Positions 42,489-52,501 are shown, counted from the stretch's first letter. The stretch is 64,000 bases of DNA from Polaromonas sp. (GCF_013817205.1 NZ_JACDDD010000009.1:1-64000), one strand, 5' to 3'. Numbers and translations are program-made. Notes: generated from the letters alone by a model not told the origin.

Positions 42489-43775
42489 ATGTCTGCCTTG
42501 CCTGTTTCTTCACCATCGGCCGGACGTTACACTCCGCCTTCGATCGCTGGCGACTACAGCGAACTCACGCCCCAACAAACCGAGCTGCTGGCGATTGCCT
42601 CCCGCCTGGGGCGCGAGAAATTCGCTCCGCGCGCGCAGCAGATCGACCGCGACGCGGTGTTCCCCTTTGACAACTATGCCGACCTGCGCGAGGCCGGATT
42701 GCTCGGCATTTGCGTTCCGCAAGCGCATGGCGGGTGGGGCGCTGACTTTGCGACCTACGTGATGACGGCGGCAGAAATCGGCCGCCATTGTGGCGCGACT
42801 GCCCTGACGCTGAACATGCACGTGAGCTCGACCATGTGGACCGGCTTCATCGCCGACGACCTCGACATGACGCCGGAGCAGCGCGCCAACCACGAGGCGC
42901 ACCGCAAGATCCACTATCAGCGCGTGGTGGGTGAGGGCAAGGTGTATTCACAGCCTTTTTCCGAAGGCGGCGCGGCAGCTGCGGGCAAAGCTCCTTTCGG
43001 TACGCTCGCCAAAAAAGTGGAGGGCGGCTACCTCGTCAACGGGAAGAAGATTTTTGCCTCGCTGGCCGGCGCGGCCGACTACTACGGCATTCTGTGCACG
43101 CTGGACAAGCCGGGCGCTACCCAGCGTGATTCGCTTTACCTCGCAGTGGACAAAAACCTGGAAGGCGTCAGCGTCACCGGCGACTGGGACCCGCTAGGCA
43201 TGCGCGGCACGGTCTCGCGCACGCTGATCTTCAAGGATGTGTTTGTGCCCGAGATCGAGCGCCTGATTCCCGAGGGGGTGTATGCCCAGGCTGCGTTGCG
43301 CTGGCCGCACATGTTTGCCACCTTGTCGCCGACCTATATGGGCATCGCCCAGGCCGCCTATGACTTCACCGTGCAGTACCTGCGCGGTGAGGTGCCGGGT
43401 ACACCGCCGGTGAAGCGCCGCATGTACCCGACCAAACAGATCGCGGTGGCGGAAATGAAGGTGCGGCTCGAGCAGACGCGTGCGATCTTTTTGCAGAATG
43501 CCCGTGCGGCCCGGGTTGACCCCTCCAAGGAAATCCGTCTTGGGCTGTACGCGGCGCATTACACCATCATGGAAAACGCCAATGAAATCTGCCGACTCGC
43601 GGTGCGTACCTGCGGCGGCCAGTCCATGCTCAAGACGCTGCCGCTGGAACGCATGTACCGCGATTCCCGCTGCGGCTCGCTGATGTTGCCGTGGACCGCC
43701 GAACTTTGCATCGACCGGTTGGGCCGCGAATGCCTGTACGAGCCGGGTGAACAGGACGAACAGGCCGTGCTGTAG
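42489..43775 (+). CDS. Acyl-CoA-dehydrogenase-fold flavoprotein lacking the usual catalytic Glu
   Basis: 428 residues, longer than typical acyl-CoA dehydrogenases because of a 20-residue N-terminal extension. FAD-binding regions are recognisable (LGICVPQAHGGWGADFATYV, SLAGAADYYGIL). The C-terminal loop that normally reads EGT-x-EI with the catalytic base is instead SLMLPWTAEL, and the GYxxE block is changed to SMLKTLPLERMYRDSR. With a flavin reductase in the same operon, it could be an oxygenase of this fold, as with the IacA-IacG indole-3-acetate pair, rather than a dehydrogenase. Confidence 0.82.
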   Translation: MSALPVSSPSAGRYTPPSIAGDYSELTPQQTELLAIASRLGREKFAPRAQQIDRDAVFPFDNYADLREAGLLGICVPQAHGGWGADFATYVMTAAEIGRHCGATALTLNMHVSSTMWTGFIADDLDMTPEQRANHEAHRKIHYQRVVGEGKVYSQPFSEGGAAAAGKAPFGTLAKKVEGGYLVNGKKIFASLAGAADYYGILCTLDKPGATQRDSLYLAVDKNLEGVSVTGDWDPLGMRGTVSRTLIFKDVFVPEIERLIPEGVYAQAALRWPHMFATLSPTYMGIAQAAYDFTVQYLRGEVPGTPPVKRRMYPTKQIAVAEMKVRLEQTRAIFLQNARAARVDPSKEIRLGLYAAHYTIMENANEICRLAVRTCGGQSMLKTLPLERMYRDSRCGSLMLPWTAELCIDRLGRECLYEPGEQDEQAVL

Positions 43776-43787
43776 GCCGGGGTCGGA

Positions 43788-45266
43788 ATGAACCTCGCGC
43801 AGATCATAAAGCGGCACGCGCAGTTCTCGCCGCGGCAGGTGGCGATTCATGCGGAAGGGCAAGACATCACTTATCCCGCCTTGTGGCGGCGCATTGAGAG
43901 CGCGACGAGGGTGTTGCTGGCGGTCGGTGTGCAGCCGGGCGACCGGGTGGCCTGGCTGGGCTTCAATGACCCGGTCATGCTGGTTCTGCTGTTTGCGCTT
44001 TCTCGCCTCGGTGCGATTTTGCTGCCGCTCAACCACAGGCTGGCCGCGCCCGAACACGCGGCGATTCTTGGCCATGCGGGGGTGCGTCTGGTGATCAGCG
44101 ACAGCGCACACGATAGCGCGGCGGCCGCGCTGACCGTGGTCCCGGGCTATCGGCTGCTGCCTGCCGCCGGGCTGGCCGCGGACGGCGGCGGCACTGCCCA
44201 CACCGGCGTTCTCGCGGGCGGGTACACCTCGCCGGTGCTGCTGGTGCATACCTCGGGCACCACCGGTCGGCCCAAAGGCGCCTTGCACACGCAATCGGGC
44301 CTGATCTGGAACTGCGTGATTTCCGCCCATGCGCATGAACTCGGGCAGGACGACCATGTGCTGAGCGTGTTGCCCCTGTTTCATGTTGGCGGCCTGTGCA
44401 TCCAGACCCTGCCGGCCCTGCATGCCGGTGCCACCGTGACCCTCCGTGCCCGTTTTGACGCGGCGGCCTGGCTAGCCGATGTGGCCAGGCGGCGGCCCAC
44501 GCTGTCGCTGATGGTGCCCGCCACCTTGCGCGCGGTGCTGGATCATATCGATTTTGCGTCGACCGATCTGTCTTCCCTGCGGTTTCTGGCTGCGGGCTCT
44601 TCCACGATTCCCTCGTCGATGATTGCGGCCATGCATGTGCGTGGTGTGCCGCTTGGCCAGGTTTATGGCGCGACCGAAACCGGCCCAGTCTCGATCTACC
44701 TGCGCCGTGCGGATGCGATGCAACACGTGGGTGCGACGGGCAAGGCTGGCTTGCATGTGGATGTGAAACTGGTCAACACGCTGGGCGAAACCGTGACCCC
44801 GGGTGAGGTCGGCGAAATATGGGTGCGTGGGCCCAATGTCATGGCTGCGTATTGGGCCGACGCGGACAACCCGGCATTTGCCGAAGGCTGGTTTCACACC
44901 GGCGACCTGGGGCGCTGTGATGCCGCCGGCTTTTACGAAGTGGTGGGGCGCTCGAAAGACATGATCATCTCCGGTGGGGAAAACGTCTACCCGGCCGAGA
45001 TTGAAAACCTGCTGGCTGATTGCCCGGAGATCCTGGAGGCCGCTGTGGTCGGCCAGCCCGACGCACGCTGGGGCGAGGTGGTGGTGGCGGTTGTGGTGCG
45101 CAAGCCCGGGGCCGAACTTGACGCGGCCCAAGTGCTGCAATTGTTTGACGGCCGCCTGGGTCGTTTCAAACATCCCAAACGCATTGTGTTCTGCGAGGCC
45201 TTGCCCAAAACTGCTCTGGGCAAGGTGCAGAAAGCCGGCCTGCTCGCAAGCCTCGCTGCTCAGTAA
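43788..45266 (+). CDS. AMP-forming acyl/aryl-CoA ligase
   Basis: 492 residues, ANL superfamily. The P-loop VHTSGTTGRPKGALHTQSGL, A5 motif YGATETGPVS, A7 GWFHTGDLGRCD, A8 hinge ISGGENVYPAEIE and A10 PKTALGKVQKAG with the catalytic Lys are all present. It activates a carboxylic acid to its CoA thioester; chain type cannot be read from sequence. It is the last gene of the five-gene operon and its end overlaps the converging fadB-like gene by seven bases. Confidence 0.93.
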   Translation: MNLAQIIKRHAQFSPRQVAIHAEGQDITYPALWRRIESATRVLLAVGVQPGDRVAWLGFNDPVMLVLLFALSRLGAILLPLNHRLAAPEHAAILGHAGVRLVISDSAHDSAAAALTVVPGYRLLPAAGLAADGGGTAHTGVLAGGYTSPVLLVHTSGTTGRPKGALHTQSGLIWNCVISAHAHELGQDDHVLSVLPLFHVGGLCIQTLPALHAGATVTLRARFDAAAWLADVARRRPTLSLMVPATLRAVLDHIDFASTDLSSLRFLAAGSSTIPSSMIAAMHVRGVPLGQVYGATETGPVSIYLRRADAMQHVGATGKAGLHVDVKLVNTLGETVTPGEVGEIWVRGPNVMAAYWADADNPAFAEGWFHTGDLGRCDAAGFYEVVGRSKDMIISGGENVYPAEIENLLADCPEILEAAVVGQPDARWGEVVVAVVVRKPGAELDAAQVLQLFDGRLGRFKHPKRIVFCEALPKTALGKVQKAGLLASLAAQ

Positions 45267-47422
45267 ACCGGCTGGTGCTTGCGAATGGCCGCCTTGACTT
45301 CGTCGGTCAATAGGAAGCCGGAGCCAAATTTCGCAGCCAGTTGCGCGGCCCGCTCCTCAAATGCCTCGATCCCCATGCCATAGATGAACTGCATCGCCCC
45401 GCCAGTCCAGGCGGGAAAGCCGATGCCAAAGATGGATCCGATGTTGGCGTCGTGCACGCTGGTCAACACGTTTTCACTGAGGCAGCGCGCGGTTTCCACC
45501 GCCTGCCGGTACAGCAGACGATCCTTGATGTCGTTGATATCCCAATTCAGGTTCGATTTTTCGAACAGGAGTTTGAGCTCGGGCCACAGCGATTTATTCG
45601 CGCCTTTTTCTTCGGGGTAATCGTAGAAGCCGGCACCGGCGACACGGCCGTTGCGGTTGAACTCCTTGACCATGCGCTCTACGATCAGTTCGCCCGGCGT
45701 GGCGATATAGGTTTTGTTATCGGCCACATAGTCAGCGCGGGTCTGGTCCAGCACGTGCACGCTCAACGACAGGGCGGTTTCGTCCAGCACGGCGAGCGGG
45801 CCGACAGGCATGCCGCACTGGACGCCGGCGTTTTCTATCACAGCAGCAGGTATGCCTTCGCCCAGCATGGCTGCACCTTCCATCACAAAAGTGCCGAAGG
45901 TGCGGCTGGTATAAAAGCCACGCGAGTCGTTGACCACAATGGGGATCTTGCCAAGCGCCTGGACATAGTCAAAGGCCCGCGTCACGGTTTCGTCCTTGGT
46001 CTGCTTGCCTCGGATGATCTCCACCAGTTTCATTTTGTCGACCGGGCTGAAGAAGTGGATGCCGATGAAATTGTCCGGGTGTGCACTTGCCGTGGCCAGC
46101 CCGCTGATCGGCAGGGTAGACGTGTTCGATGCAAAAAAGCCGCCAGGTGCGAGCAGGGGCTCGGCTTCCTGCGTGACTTTGGCTTTCAGGTCCCGGCGCT
46201 CGAACACGGCTTCGATGATCAGGTCGCAACCGGCCAAGTCTGCCACCTGGTCGGTGGCCTGGATACGGGCGAGCAGGGCGTCCTGCTCAGTTGGGCTCAT
46301 GCGGCCCTTGTCCACGCGTGCCTGCGTCAGTTTGGCGCTGTAGGCCTTGCCGGTATCGGCCTTGTCCTGGCTCACGTCTCTGAGCACGGTGCTGATACCG
46401 CGGCTGGCCTGGGCGTAAGCAATGCCCGCACCCATCATGCCGGCGCCTAACAGGCCGACTTTCTGCGGCTTGTAACGCGGGACATCTTTCGGACGCGAGC
46501 GGCCCGACTTGATCGCGTTCATGTTGAAGAAGAAGGTGTTAATCATGTTCTTGGCCACGGAGCTCACGATCAGCCGGGCCAGGTAACGCGACTCGATGCG
46601 CAGCGCCGTGTCGAAGTCGACCTGCGCACCTTCGACCATGGCGGCCAGCGCGTATTCGGGGGCGGGGTAGAGGCCGCGCGTTTTCTGCTTGAGAACCGCC
46701 GGCGCTACGGCGAGCATGCCGGCGATTTGCGGGTTGGCAGGCGTGCCACCAGGCATCTTGTAGTTTTTGTCGTCCCAAGGGTGATGCGCGGGTGCGGCGG
46801 CCCCATCATGCGTCGCTATCCAGGCCAGCGCTGCAGGGCGCAGCGCGCCGGCGTTCGGCACCAGTTCTTGCACCAGTCCCAGCTCCAGCGCCTCACGCGG
46901 ATTGAACAGCTTGCTCTCCAGAATGAAGGGCTGCGCGCCCATCAGGCCCAGCAGGCGCGTCATCTTGGTGATGCCGCTGGCGCCCGGAATCAGACCCAGC
47001 GTGATTTCGGGCAGGCCGAACTGGATTTTGTTGTCATCGACGGCAATACGGTAGTGGCCAACCAGCGCCACCTCCCACCCGCCACCCAGCGCAGTGCCGT
47101 TGAGACAGCTGACCACTGGCCTGCCCAGGGTTTCGAGGGTGCGGAAGTTCTTCTTGGTCTGCTCGATTTCGCGGAAAACCCCCGCAGCGTCGGACGCCTT
47201 CAGGCGCATCGTTGCCTTCAAATCGGCTCCTGCAAAGAATGTGCTTTTGCTCGAGGTCAGGATGATGCCGCGAATGGATTCCCGATCTTTGACCACCTGC
47301 GCGGTGACTTCGGTCAGGTCGGTTTGCCACTGCGCGCACATGGTGTTGACCGGCGAGCCTTCCTCATCGAAGGTCAGGGTGGCGATGCCATCGCTCAGTT
47401 CGTACTTGATGGTTTTCATCAC
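45260..47422 (-). CDS. Multifunctional enoyl-CoA hydratase/3-hydroxyacyl-CoA dehydrogenase
   Basis: 720 residues. The crotonase half has the oxyanion motifs FFAGADLK and [13 protein letters not shown]. The dehydrogenase half begins [20 protein letters not shown] and includes [20 protein letters not shown] and [12 protein letters not shown]. It performs the middle two steps of beta-oxidation as FadB/FadJ-type alpha subunit. Start could be either of two adjacent ATG codons. It overlaps the thiolase gene by four bases (ATGA). Confidence 0.94.
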   Translation of the reverse strand: MMKTIKYELSDGIATLTFDEEGSPVNTMCAQWQTDLTEVTAQVVKDRESIRGIILTSSKSTFFAGADLKATMRLKASDAAGVFREIEQTKKNFRTLETLGRPVVSCLNGTALGGGWEVALVGHYRIAVDDNKIQFGLPEITLGLIPGASGITKMTRLLGLMGAQPFILESKLFNPREALELGLVQELVPNAGALRPAALAWIATHDGAAAPAHHPWDDKNYKMPGGTPANPQIAGMLAVAPAVLKQKTRGLYPAPEYALAAMVEGAQVDFDTALRIESRYLARLIVSSVAKNMINTFFFNMNAIKSGRSRPKDVPRYKPQKVGLLGAGMMGAGIAYAQASRGISTVLRDVSQDKADTGKAYSAKLTQARVDKGRMSPTEQDALLARIQATDQVADLAGCDLIIEAVFERRDLKAKVTQEAEPLLAPGGFFASNTSTLPISGLATASAHPDNFIGIHFFSPVDKMKLVEIIRGKQTKDETVTRAFDYVQALGKIPIVVNDSRGFYTSRTFGTFVMEGAAMLGEGIPAAVIENAGVQCGMPVGPLAVLDETALSLSVHVLDQTRADYVADNKTYIATPGELIVERMVKEFNRNGRVAGAGFYDYPEEKGANKSLWPELKLLFEKSNLNWDINDIKDRLLYRQAVETARCLSENVLTSVHDANIGSIFGIGFPAWTGGAMQFIYGMGIEAFEERAAQLAAKFGSGFLLTDEVKAAIRKHQPVY

Positions 47423-48624
47423 ACTCTTTCCACAATCGTTGCAATGCCCATTCCGCCGCCGACACAGAGCGTGGCTAGGCCGTAACGCAGCTTGCGCCGG
47501 TGAAGCTCGTCGATCAGGGTGCCGAGAATCATGGCGCCGGTCGCACCCAGCGGATGGCCCATGGCGATGGCGCCGCCGTTGACATTGACCCTGTCATGCG
47601 GCACCTTCATCTCCTTCATGAAACGCATGACGACAGCCGCAAAAGCCTCGTTGACCTCGAACAGGTCGATCTGGTCGATCGTGAGGCCGGCCTTGGCCAG
47701 TGCCTTGCGCGCTGCCGGCATGGGGCCGGTCAGCATGATGGTCGGGTCGGCACCACTTAATGCCACCGCGACGATGCGGGCTCGCGGCGTCAGGCCGTGG
47801 TTTTTACCCGCAGCCTCCGAACCGACCAGAACAGCTGCTGCGCCATCGACGATGCCCGAGGAGTTGCCAGCGTGGTGTACGTGGTGAATACGTTCGACGT
47901 GTGGGTAACGGGTCAGGGCGACCTGATCAAACCCCATGCCTCCCATTTGTTCAAAAGCCGGCCGGAGCGAGGCCAGTCCCTCCAGCGTGGTGTGCGGCTT
48001 GATGAATTCGTCCTGAGCCAGAATGATCTGGTCGAGAAAGTCCTTTACCGGTACCACCGAGTCGTCGAAATAACCCGCTTCACGCGCCTTGGCCGCGCGT
48101 TTCTGGCTTTCCATGGCGAATGCGTCCACATCTGCGCGGCTGAAGCCCTCGATGGTGGCGATCAGGTCGGCGCCTATGCCCTGCGGCACAAAGGCAGTGG
48201 CGCTGTTGGTTTCCGGGTCCTGCGCCCACGCGCCGCCGTCTGAGCCGATGGGCACGCGGCTCATGCTTTCAACGCCGCCCGCCACCACCAGGTCCTCCCA
48301 ACCCGAACGCACCTTTTGCGCGGCCATGTTGACGGCCTCCAGGCCGGAGGCGCAAAACCGGTTGACCTGCACGCCTGAAGCGCGAAAGTCCCAACCCGCC
48401 TTGAGCGCGGCAACTTTGGCAATCACCGAACCCTGCTCGCCGATGGGCGACACCACGCCCATTACCACGTCATCGACCTGTGCTGTGTCGAAGCCGTTGC
48501 GCCGCTGCAGTTCGGTCAGCACGCCGGCCAGCAGGTTGACAGGCTTGACCTCGTGCAGGCTGCCGTCTTTTTTTCCCTTGCCGCGCGGCGTGCGGATGGC
48601 GTCGTAAATGAATGCTTCGGTCAT
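47419..48624 (-). CDS. Acetyl-CoA C-acyltransferase (thiolase)
   Basis: 401 residues, beta subunit of the fatty-acid oxidation pair. Acyl-enzyme Cys is in [17 protein letters not shown]; catalytic His residues are in FEVNEAFA and [14 protein letters not shown]; the second Cys is in [10 protein letters not shown]. The ATGA overlap with the fadB-like gene indicates coupled translation of a trifunctional complex. Confidence 0.94.
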   Translation of the reverse strand: MTEAFIYDAIRTPRGKGKKDGSLHEVKPVNLLAGVLTELQRRNGFDTAQVDDVVMGVVSPIGEQGSVIAKVAALKAGWDFRASGVQVNRFCASGLEAVNMAAQKVRSGWEDLVVAGGVESMSRVPIGSDGGAWAQDPETNSATAFVPQGIGADLIATIEGFSRADVDAFAMESQKRAAKAREAGYFDDSVVPVKDFLDQIILAQDEFIKPHTTLEGLASLRPAFEQMGGMGFDQVALTRYPHVERIHHVHHAGNSSGIVDGAAAVLVGSEAAGKNHGLTPRARIVAVALSGADPTIMLTGPMPAARKALAKAGLTIDQIDLFEVNEAFAAVVMRFMKEMKVPHDRVNVNGGAIAMGHPLGATGAMILGTLIDELHRRKLRYGLATLCVGGGMGIATIVERV

Positions 48625-48729
48625 GGAAGGCTCCTGCTGTAAAAGAGAGTGCAGGAACGAGTATATTCATTTCACCAAGCAACTGCTTTTCATAAATATG
48701 GCTCCGGCCTCCAACGTGACAGGTGACCC

Positions 48730-49893
48730 ATGATCGACCGCACCCTTTTTTCCAGCGACCACGAGGCCTTCCGTGACGCCTTTCGCAAGTTTTGCGACAA
48801 GGAGGTCGCGCCGTTTCATGAACAGTGGGAGGAACAGGGCTACGTGGACCGAGCAGTCTGGAACAAGGCCGGTGAAAACGGCTTCTTGTGCATGACCATG
48901 CCGCAAGCCTATGGTGGAGCGGGCGCCGACAAGCTGTACTCTGTGGTGCAGATGGAGGAGTTGGCGCGGGGCGGCTACAGCGGCATTGGCTACGGCCTGC
49001 ACAGCGAAATTGTTGCGCCCTACATCCTGCACTACGGCACCGAAGCACAAAAGCTCAAGTACCTGCCCAAACTCGCCAGCGGTGAAATGGTCGGCGCGAT
49101 TGCGATGAGCGAACCCGCTGCCGGTTCGGATTTGCAGGGGGTGAAGGCCACGGCGATCAAACAGGCCGACGGCAGTTACCTGCTCAACGGCAGCAAGACC
49201 TTCATCACCAATGGCTGGCATGCCGACCTGGTGGTGGTGGTGGCCAAAACCAATCCGGCGGCGGGCGCCAAGGGCACCAGCTTGCTGCTGGTCGAGCGCG
49301 GCATGCCTGGCTTCTCGGTGGGCAAGCGCCTGAAAAAACTCGGTCTCAAAGCGCAGGACACGTCGGAACTCTTTTTCTCCGACGTCAGCGTTCCGGCGGC
49401 CAACCTGCTGGGCGGCGAAGCGCATGAAAACCGTGGCTTCATCTGCCTGATGGAGCAACTGCCCTGGGAGCGGCTACAGATCGCCATCACGGCGGTCGCC
49501 TCGGCGCAGGCGGCCATCGACTGGACGGTGGACTATGTGAAGGAGCGCAAGGTGTTTGGCCAGCCCGTGGCTAGCTACCAGAACACGCGTTACACCCTGG
49601 CTGAGCTGCAGACGCAGGTTCAGGTGGCGCGGGTTTTTGTTGACAAATGCACCAAGCTCATCGCAGCGGACAAACTCGACACAGCTACAGCCAGCATGGC
49701 CAAGTACTGGACCACCGACCTGCAGTGCAAAGTCATGGACGAATGTGTGCAGCTGTTTGGCGGTTACGGCTACATGTGGGAATACCCGATCACGCGAGCT
49801 TATGCCGATGCCCGGGTGCAACGGATTTACGGCGGCACCAACGAAATCATGAAGGAAGTGATTTCGCGCGCGATGGGGCTGGGTGTCAGGTAG
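48730..49893 (+). CDS. Acyl-CoA dehydrogenase
   Basis: 387 residues with the standard three-domain architecture: MTMPQAYGGAGADKLYSVVQ, AIAMSEPAAGSDLQGVKATA, TFITNGWHADLVVVVAKT, QLFGGYGYMWEYPITRAYAD and RIYGGTNEIMKEVISRAMG. In the last motif Gly replaces the Glu of medium-chain enzymes, so the base is probably the Glu in LPWERLQIAI, the arrangement of isovaleryl- and long-chain-type dehydrogenases. It is divergent from the thiolase gene and supplies the first beta-oxidation step. Confidence 0.92.
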   Translation: MIDRTLFSSDHEAFRDAFRKFCDKEVAPFHEQWEEQGYVDRAVWNKAGENGFLCMTMPQAYGGAGADKLYSVVQMEELARGGYSGIGYGLHSEIVAPYILHYGTEAQKLKYLPKLASGEMVGAIAMSEPAAGSDLQGVKATAIKQADGSYLLNGSKTFITNGWHADLVVVVAKTNPAAGAKGTSLLLVERGMPGFSVGKRLKKLGLKAQDTSELFFSDVSVPAANLLGGEAHENRGFICLMEQLPWERLQIAITAVASAQAAIDWTVDYVKERKVFGQPVASYQNTRYTLAELQTQVQVARVFVDKCTKLIAADKLDTATASMAKYWTTDLQCKVMDECVQLFGGYGYMWEYPITRAYADARVQRIYGGTNEIMKEVISRAMGLGVR

Positions 49894-49907
49894 TCCGATG
49901 CGGCATG

Positions 49908-49945
49908 AAAAAAGCCCCGCAGCCTGTAATGCCGGGGGCTTTGTT
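49908..49945. terminator. Bidirectional rho-independent terminator
   Basis: AAAGCCCCG and CGGGGGCTTT pair around a 13-base loop. On the minus strand six T residues follow the stem; on the plus strand only TTT. It separates the acyl-CoA dehydrogenase gene from the converging small membrane protein gene. Confidence 0.8.
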
Positions 49946-49983
49946 CTGAACTGAAACCTGCATTGCAGGCTCCATTTCACCCA

Positions 49984-50154
49984 TCAGGAGGGATCTTTGC
50001 TGCGGGTTCGGCTCACGGCGCTGAAAATGCCTACGCCCAGAAAAATCAGCGCGCCAATGCCGATATACAGGTGCGGCACACCCGCTACGACGGCGGCCCA
50101 GATGACGCCGCCCAGAAAAATAACAAACCCGATCATGTAAAGCGCGAAAGACAT
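49984..50154 (-). CDS. Two-helix small inner-membrane protein
   Basis: 56 residues from ATG 50154, preceded by a strong GGAGG site. Two hydrophobic helices (ALYMIGFVIFLGGVIWAAVV and YIGIGALIFLGVGIFSAV) flank a short VPHLYIG turn, with a basic tail (RTRSKDPS). Such small proteins are common in stress-related loci; I do not assign a function. Confidence 0.75.
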   Translation of the reverse strand: MSFALYMIGFVIFLGGVIWAAVVAGVPHLYIGIGALIFLGVGIFSAVSRTRSKDPS

Positions 50155-50513
50155 GGCTTCCTCCAAAAGTTGTAGGGTAAGTATGGACATGACCCGGGTC
50201 CTTGGCTATCGGTTACCAGCTTTGACGACTGTGGGAGGCGGCCTACTGCTGCGCGGCAAGGCAGCTCCTTGCGAAAAGTTCCAAAGGTGTCCGTCTGATG
50301 TGCGTATGGGACTAACGCTGGTTGGGAGAGCAGAAATTCATCACATTGACGTTCAAATTGCGATGCATCAAAACGTGACAAACTGTAATGGAAGGAATAC
50401 GATGACGTGCTGGTGACTCCGTGCGCACCGACCGCACTGACCGCACTGACATAACTCGAATGACGTTTTGTCAAGAGGTTGGAAGGCCTCACCCACACGT
50501 TTTGGATACTGCC
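50155..50513. other. Gene-free stretch with a short tandem repeat
   Basis: No supported gene in 359 bases. It holds three consecutive 9-base units CGCACYGAC at 50424-50450 and mixed-composition sequence around them. Promoters for the genes on each side must lie here, but I see no convincing -35/-10 pair. Confidence 0.6.
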
Positions 50514-50849
50514 ATGTCATTCTTTCAAAACCTTTTTTCCTCCTCCTACGGTGGTGCTCGCGAAAGCGTTGCCGGTCCCGAAACCGGACCAGTCAAGATG
50601 AACCTTGACGAACGCATGGCATTCCGGCGGGAGATGCTGTTCGACTCGGTAAAAAGCACCATGGAGAGCCGCGGGATTCTCAGTGCCAGTTACCGCTTTA
50701 AGGTGGTACGCGCCACCACCCAGGAACTGGCAGCATTCGAGTGCGCCTGGCAAAAAAGCAGCGAGCTGTCGATTGGCAACCGGACCTATTCGTCTGACCT
50801 GGCGCCCCTGGGCGGTGGCAGCAAGGACGGCGTCGGGGACAGCCGCTGA
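50514..50849 (+). CDS. Hypothetical protein
   Basis: 111 residues from ATG 50514. The frame is open further upstream, but it would run through the 9-base tandem repeat (RTDRTDRTD), which argues against the longer form. The reading is polar with one likely folded region (MNLDERMAFRREMLFDSVKS, TMESRGILSASYRFKVVRAT). There is no signal peptide or known motif. Not recognised. Confidence 0.55.
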   Translation: MSFFQNLFSSSYGGARESVAGPETGPVKMNLDERMAFRREMLFDSVKSTMESRGILSASYRFKVVRATTQELAAFECAWQKSSELSIGNRTYSSDLAPLGGGSKDGVGDSR

Positions 50850-50945
50850 CAGTGAGCCGCGCTGGGCGCCAACCGGCGGCGCAGTCGCCCCCGATAATGG
50901 CGCTCTGTTCACCGACCCGGTTCCCCTCATGTTGTCTCCTGCTTT

Positions 50946-52169
50946 ATGCCTGCCCCTGCCAGGCATCTCCGGTTCTGCCCTGAAAGTTGCCGCGTGAGTG
51001 GGCCCGCCACCATTGGCTGGACCGAAGCCAGCGAGGCGCGATCTGCGCGCTGGCGTTCTGAAAGCGGTGCCCCGCCGCCCAGGCGCGTGGTGCTTGTCGA
51101 TGACACGCTCAGCGCCGATGCGGCCTTCCGCCTGGCCAGCGAAGGCACCGGCATGTTGTGGCGTGGCGACTTCCAGAATGCACGCCTGCTGCTGCAGGCG
51201 CTGGCCCGACGCATCGACAAGCCTCGCAAGACCAAGAGGGCGAGGGCCGATGCGCCGATGCCATCGCCGGTCGATGTCTTCAATCTCTATCGCCAGGCGC
51301 AGTCACAACGCGCACGTACCCTCGCGATGCTGCTGATCGAGTTTGACGGAGCGCACCACATCGGGCTGCGCCGTGCGCCCGATGTGGTGCAGGCCTGCAG
51401 CGCGGTTTTTGGCGCCGGCGATGCCAGTCAGGGCAACTACGTCGCGCCGCTGCGCGAGCTGCAGGGCCTGATAGGCGCACACGAATGGCGAAAGAAGGGT
51501 GTGGCCATCGCGTCCCTGGGCGGAGAACGGATCTACCCGCATTACGGCGTATTTGCGCCGGTACGCGGCGACTACATGGAGTTGCTGGCGCAGGCGCCTT
51601 TGCCGCCCGCGTTGTCTGCCGGCGGGGTGGCCTTCGACATCGGTACCGGCACCGGCGTGCTGGCCGCCTTGCTGGTGCGCCGTGGTGTGAGTCGCGTGGT
51701 GGCCACCGATACCGACCCGCGCGCGCTCGCCTGTGCGCGCGAAAACCTGGCAAGACTGGTGCCGGGCGGGCAGGTCGAGCTGGTGCAGGCCGATCTTTTT
51801 CCTGGAGGCATCGCGCCACTGGTGATCTGCAACCCGCCGTGGGTGCCGGCCCGACCGAGTTCGCCCATTGAACACGCGGTCTACGACCCCGACAGCCGCA
51901 TGCTGCGCGGTTTTCTTGACGGTCTGAAGGCACACCTGGCGCCGGGCGGCGAAGGCTGGCTGATTCTGTCGGACCTGGCCGAGCACCTCGGCCTGAGGTC
52001 GCGCGCCGACCTGATGGGCTGGATCGATGCGGCCGGCCTCCAACCGCTGCACCGCCTGGACGTGAAGCCGATACACCCCAAGGCGGAAGACCCCGGCGAC
52101 CCGCTTCATGCTGCACGCTCGGCCGAAATCACCTCGCTTTGGCGTTTGGTGGTCAAACCGACGCCCTGA
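50946..52169 (+). CDS. SAM-dependent methyltransferase with N-terminal accessory domain
   Basis: Up to 407 residues; a GTG at 50994 is an alternative start. The SAM loop is AFDIGTGTGVLAALLVRRG, followed by ATDTDPRALACARENLARL and the catalytic NPPW in LVICNPPWVPARPSSPIEHA. The (N/D)PPW motif places it with PrmC/RlmG-like enzymes that methylate glutamine or nucleobases. The N-terminal 180 residues, including DDTLSADAAFRLASEGTGML and WRGDFQNARLLLQALARRID, resemble the substrate-binding part of this group. The target is unknown. Confidence 0.82.
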   Translation: MPAPARHLRFCPESCRVSGPATIGWTEASEARSARWRSESGAPPPRRVVLVDDTLSADAAFRLASEGTGMLWRGDFQNARLLLQALARRIDKPRKTKRARADAPMPSPVDVFNLYRQAQSQRARTLAMLLIEFDGAHHIGLRRAPDVVQACSAVFGAGDASQGNYVAPLRELQGLIGAHEWRKKGVAIASLGGERIYPHYGVFAPVRGDYMELLAQAPLPPALSAGGVAFDIGTGTGVLAALLVRRGVSRVVATDTDPRALACARENLARLVPGGQVELVQADLFPGGIAPLVICNPPWVPARPSSPIEHAVYDPDSRMLRGFLDGLKAHLAPGGEGWLILSDLAEHLGLRSRADLMGWIDAAGLQPLHRLDVKPIHPKAEDPGDPLHAARSAEITSLWRLVVKPTP

Positions 52170-52174
52170 CGGAT

Positions 52175-52222
52175 TGCTATAAAAGTGATAGCTACTATCG
52201 CTTGACCGGTAAGGGCCGGAAG
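52175..52222 (+). repeat. Dispersed palindromic repeat copy
   Basis: TGCTATAAAAGTGATAGC hairpin, then TACTATCGCTTGACCGGTAA and GGGCCGGAAG. It starts 5 bases after the methyltransferase stop. The remaining 279 bases before the next gene show nothing recognisable. Confidence 0.75.
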
Positions 52223-52501
52223 TGTTTTTTGTATGAAGTATTGCACCCCACCCGCCCTCGCCAGAATGGCCCTTTCGCAGCACCCGAGGTGCGCGTGACT
52301 GGCCCCAGTCAGGCCGCTGGTTGAGCCATGAACTAGGTGCCGCGCATACGGCGCGTTCTCCTACAGGTGCCCATGCCCCTGCCTGACCGAGGGCAGCCGG
52401 ATGCAGCTTGAGGATGAATTTCTGACCGCAAAAGCCGGTGTCAAAGACGCCGTAATCGACAGTCATTCATTCCCCCAACCCTCATCCCTAGGAGCATCTA
52501 C

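Noticed and set aside
50424-50450. Three CGCACYGAC units as a CRISPR-like or iteron array
   Set aside because: Units are only 9 bases with no spacers, no cas genes and no replication initiator nearby.
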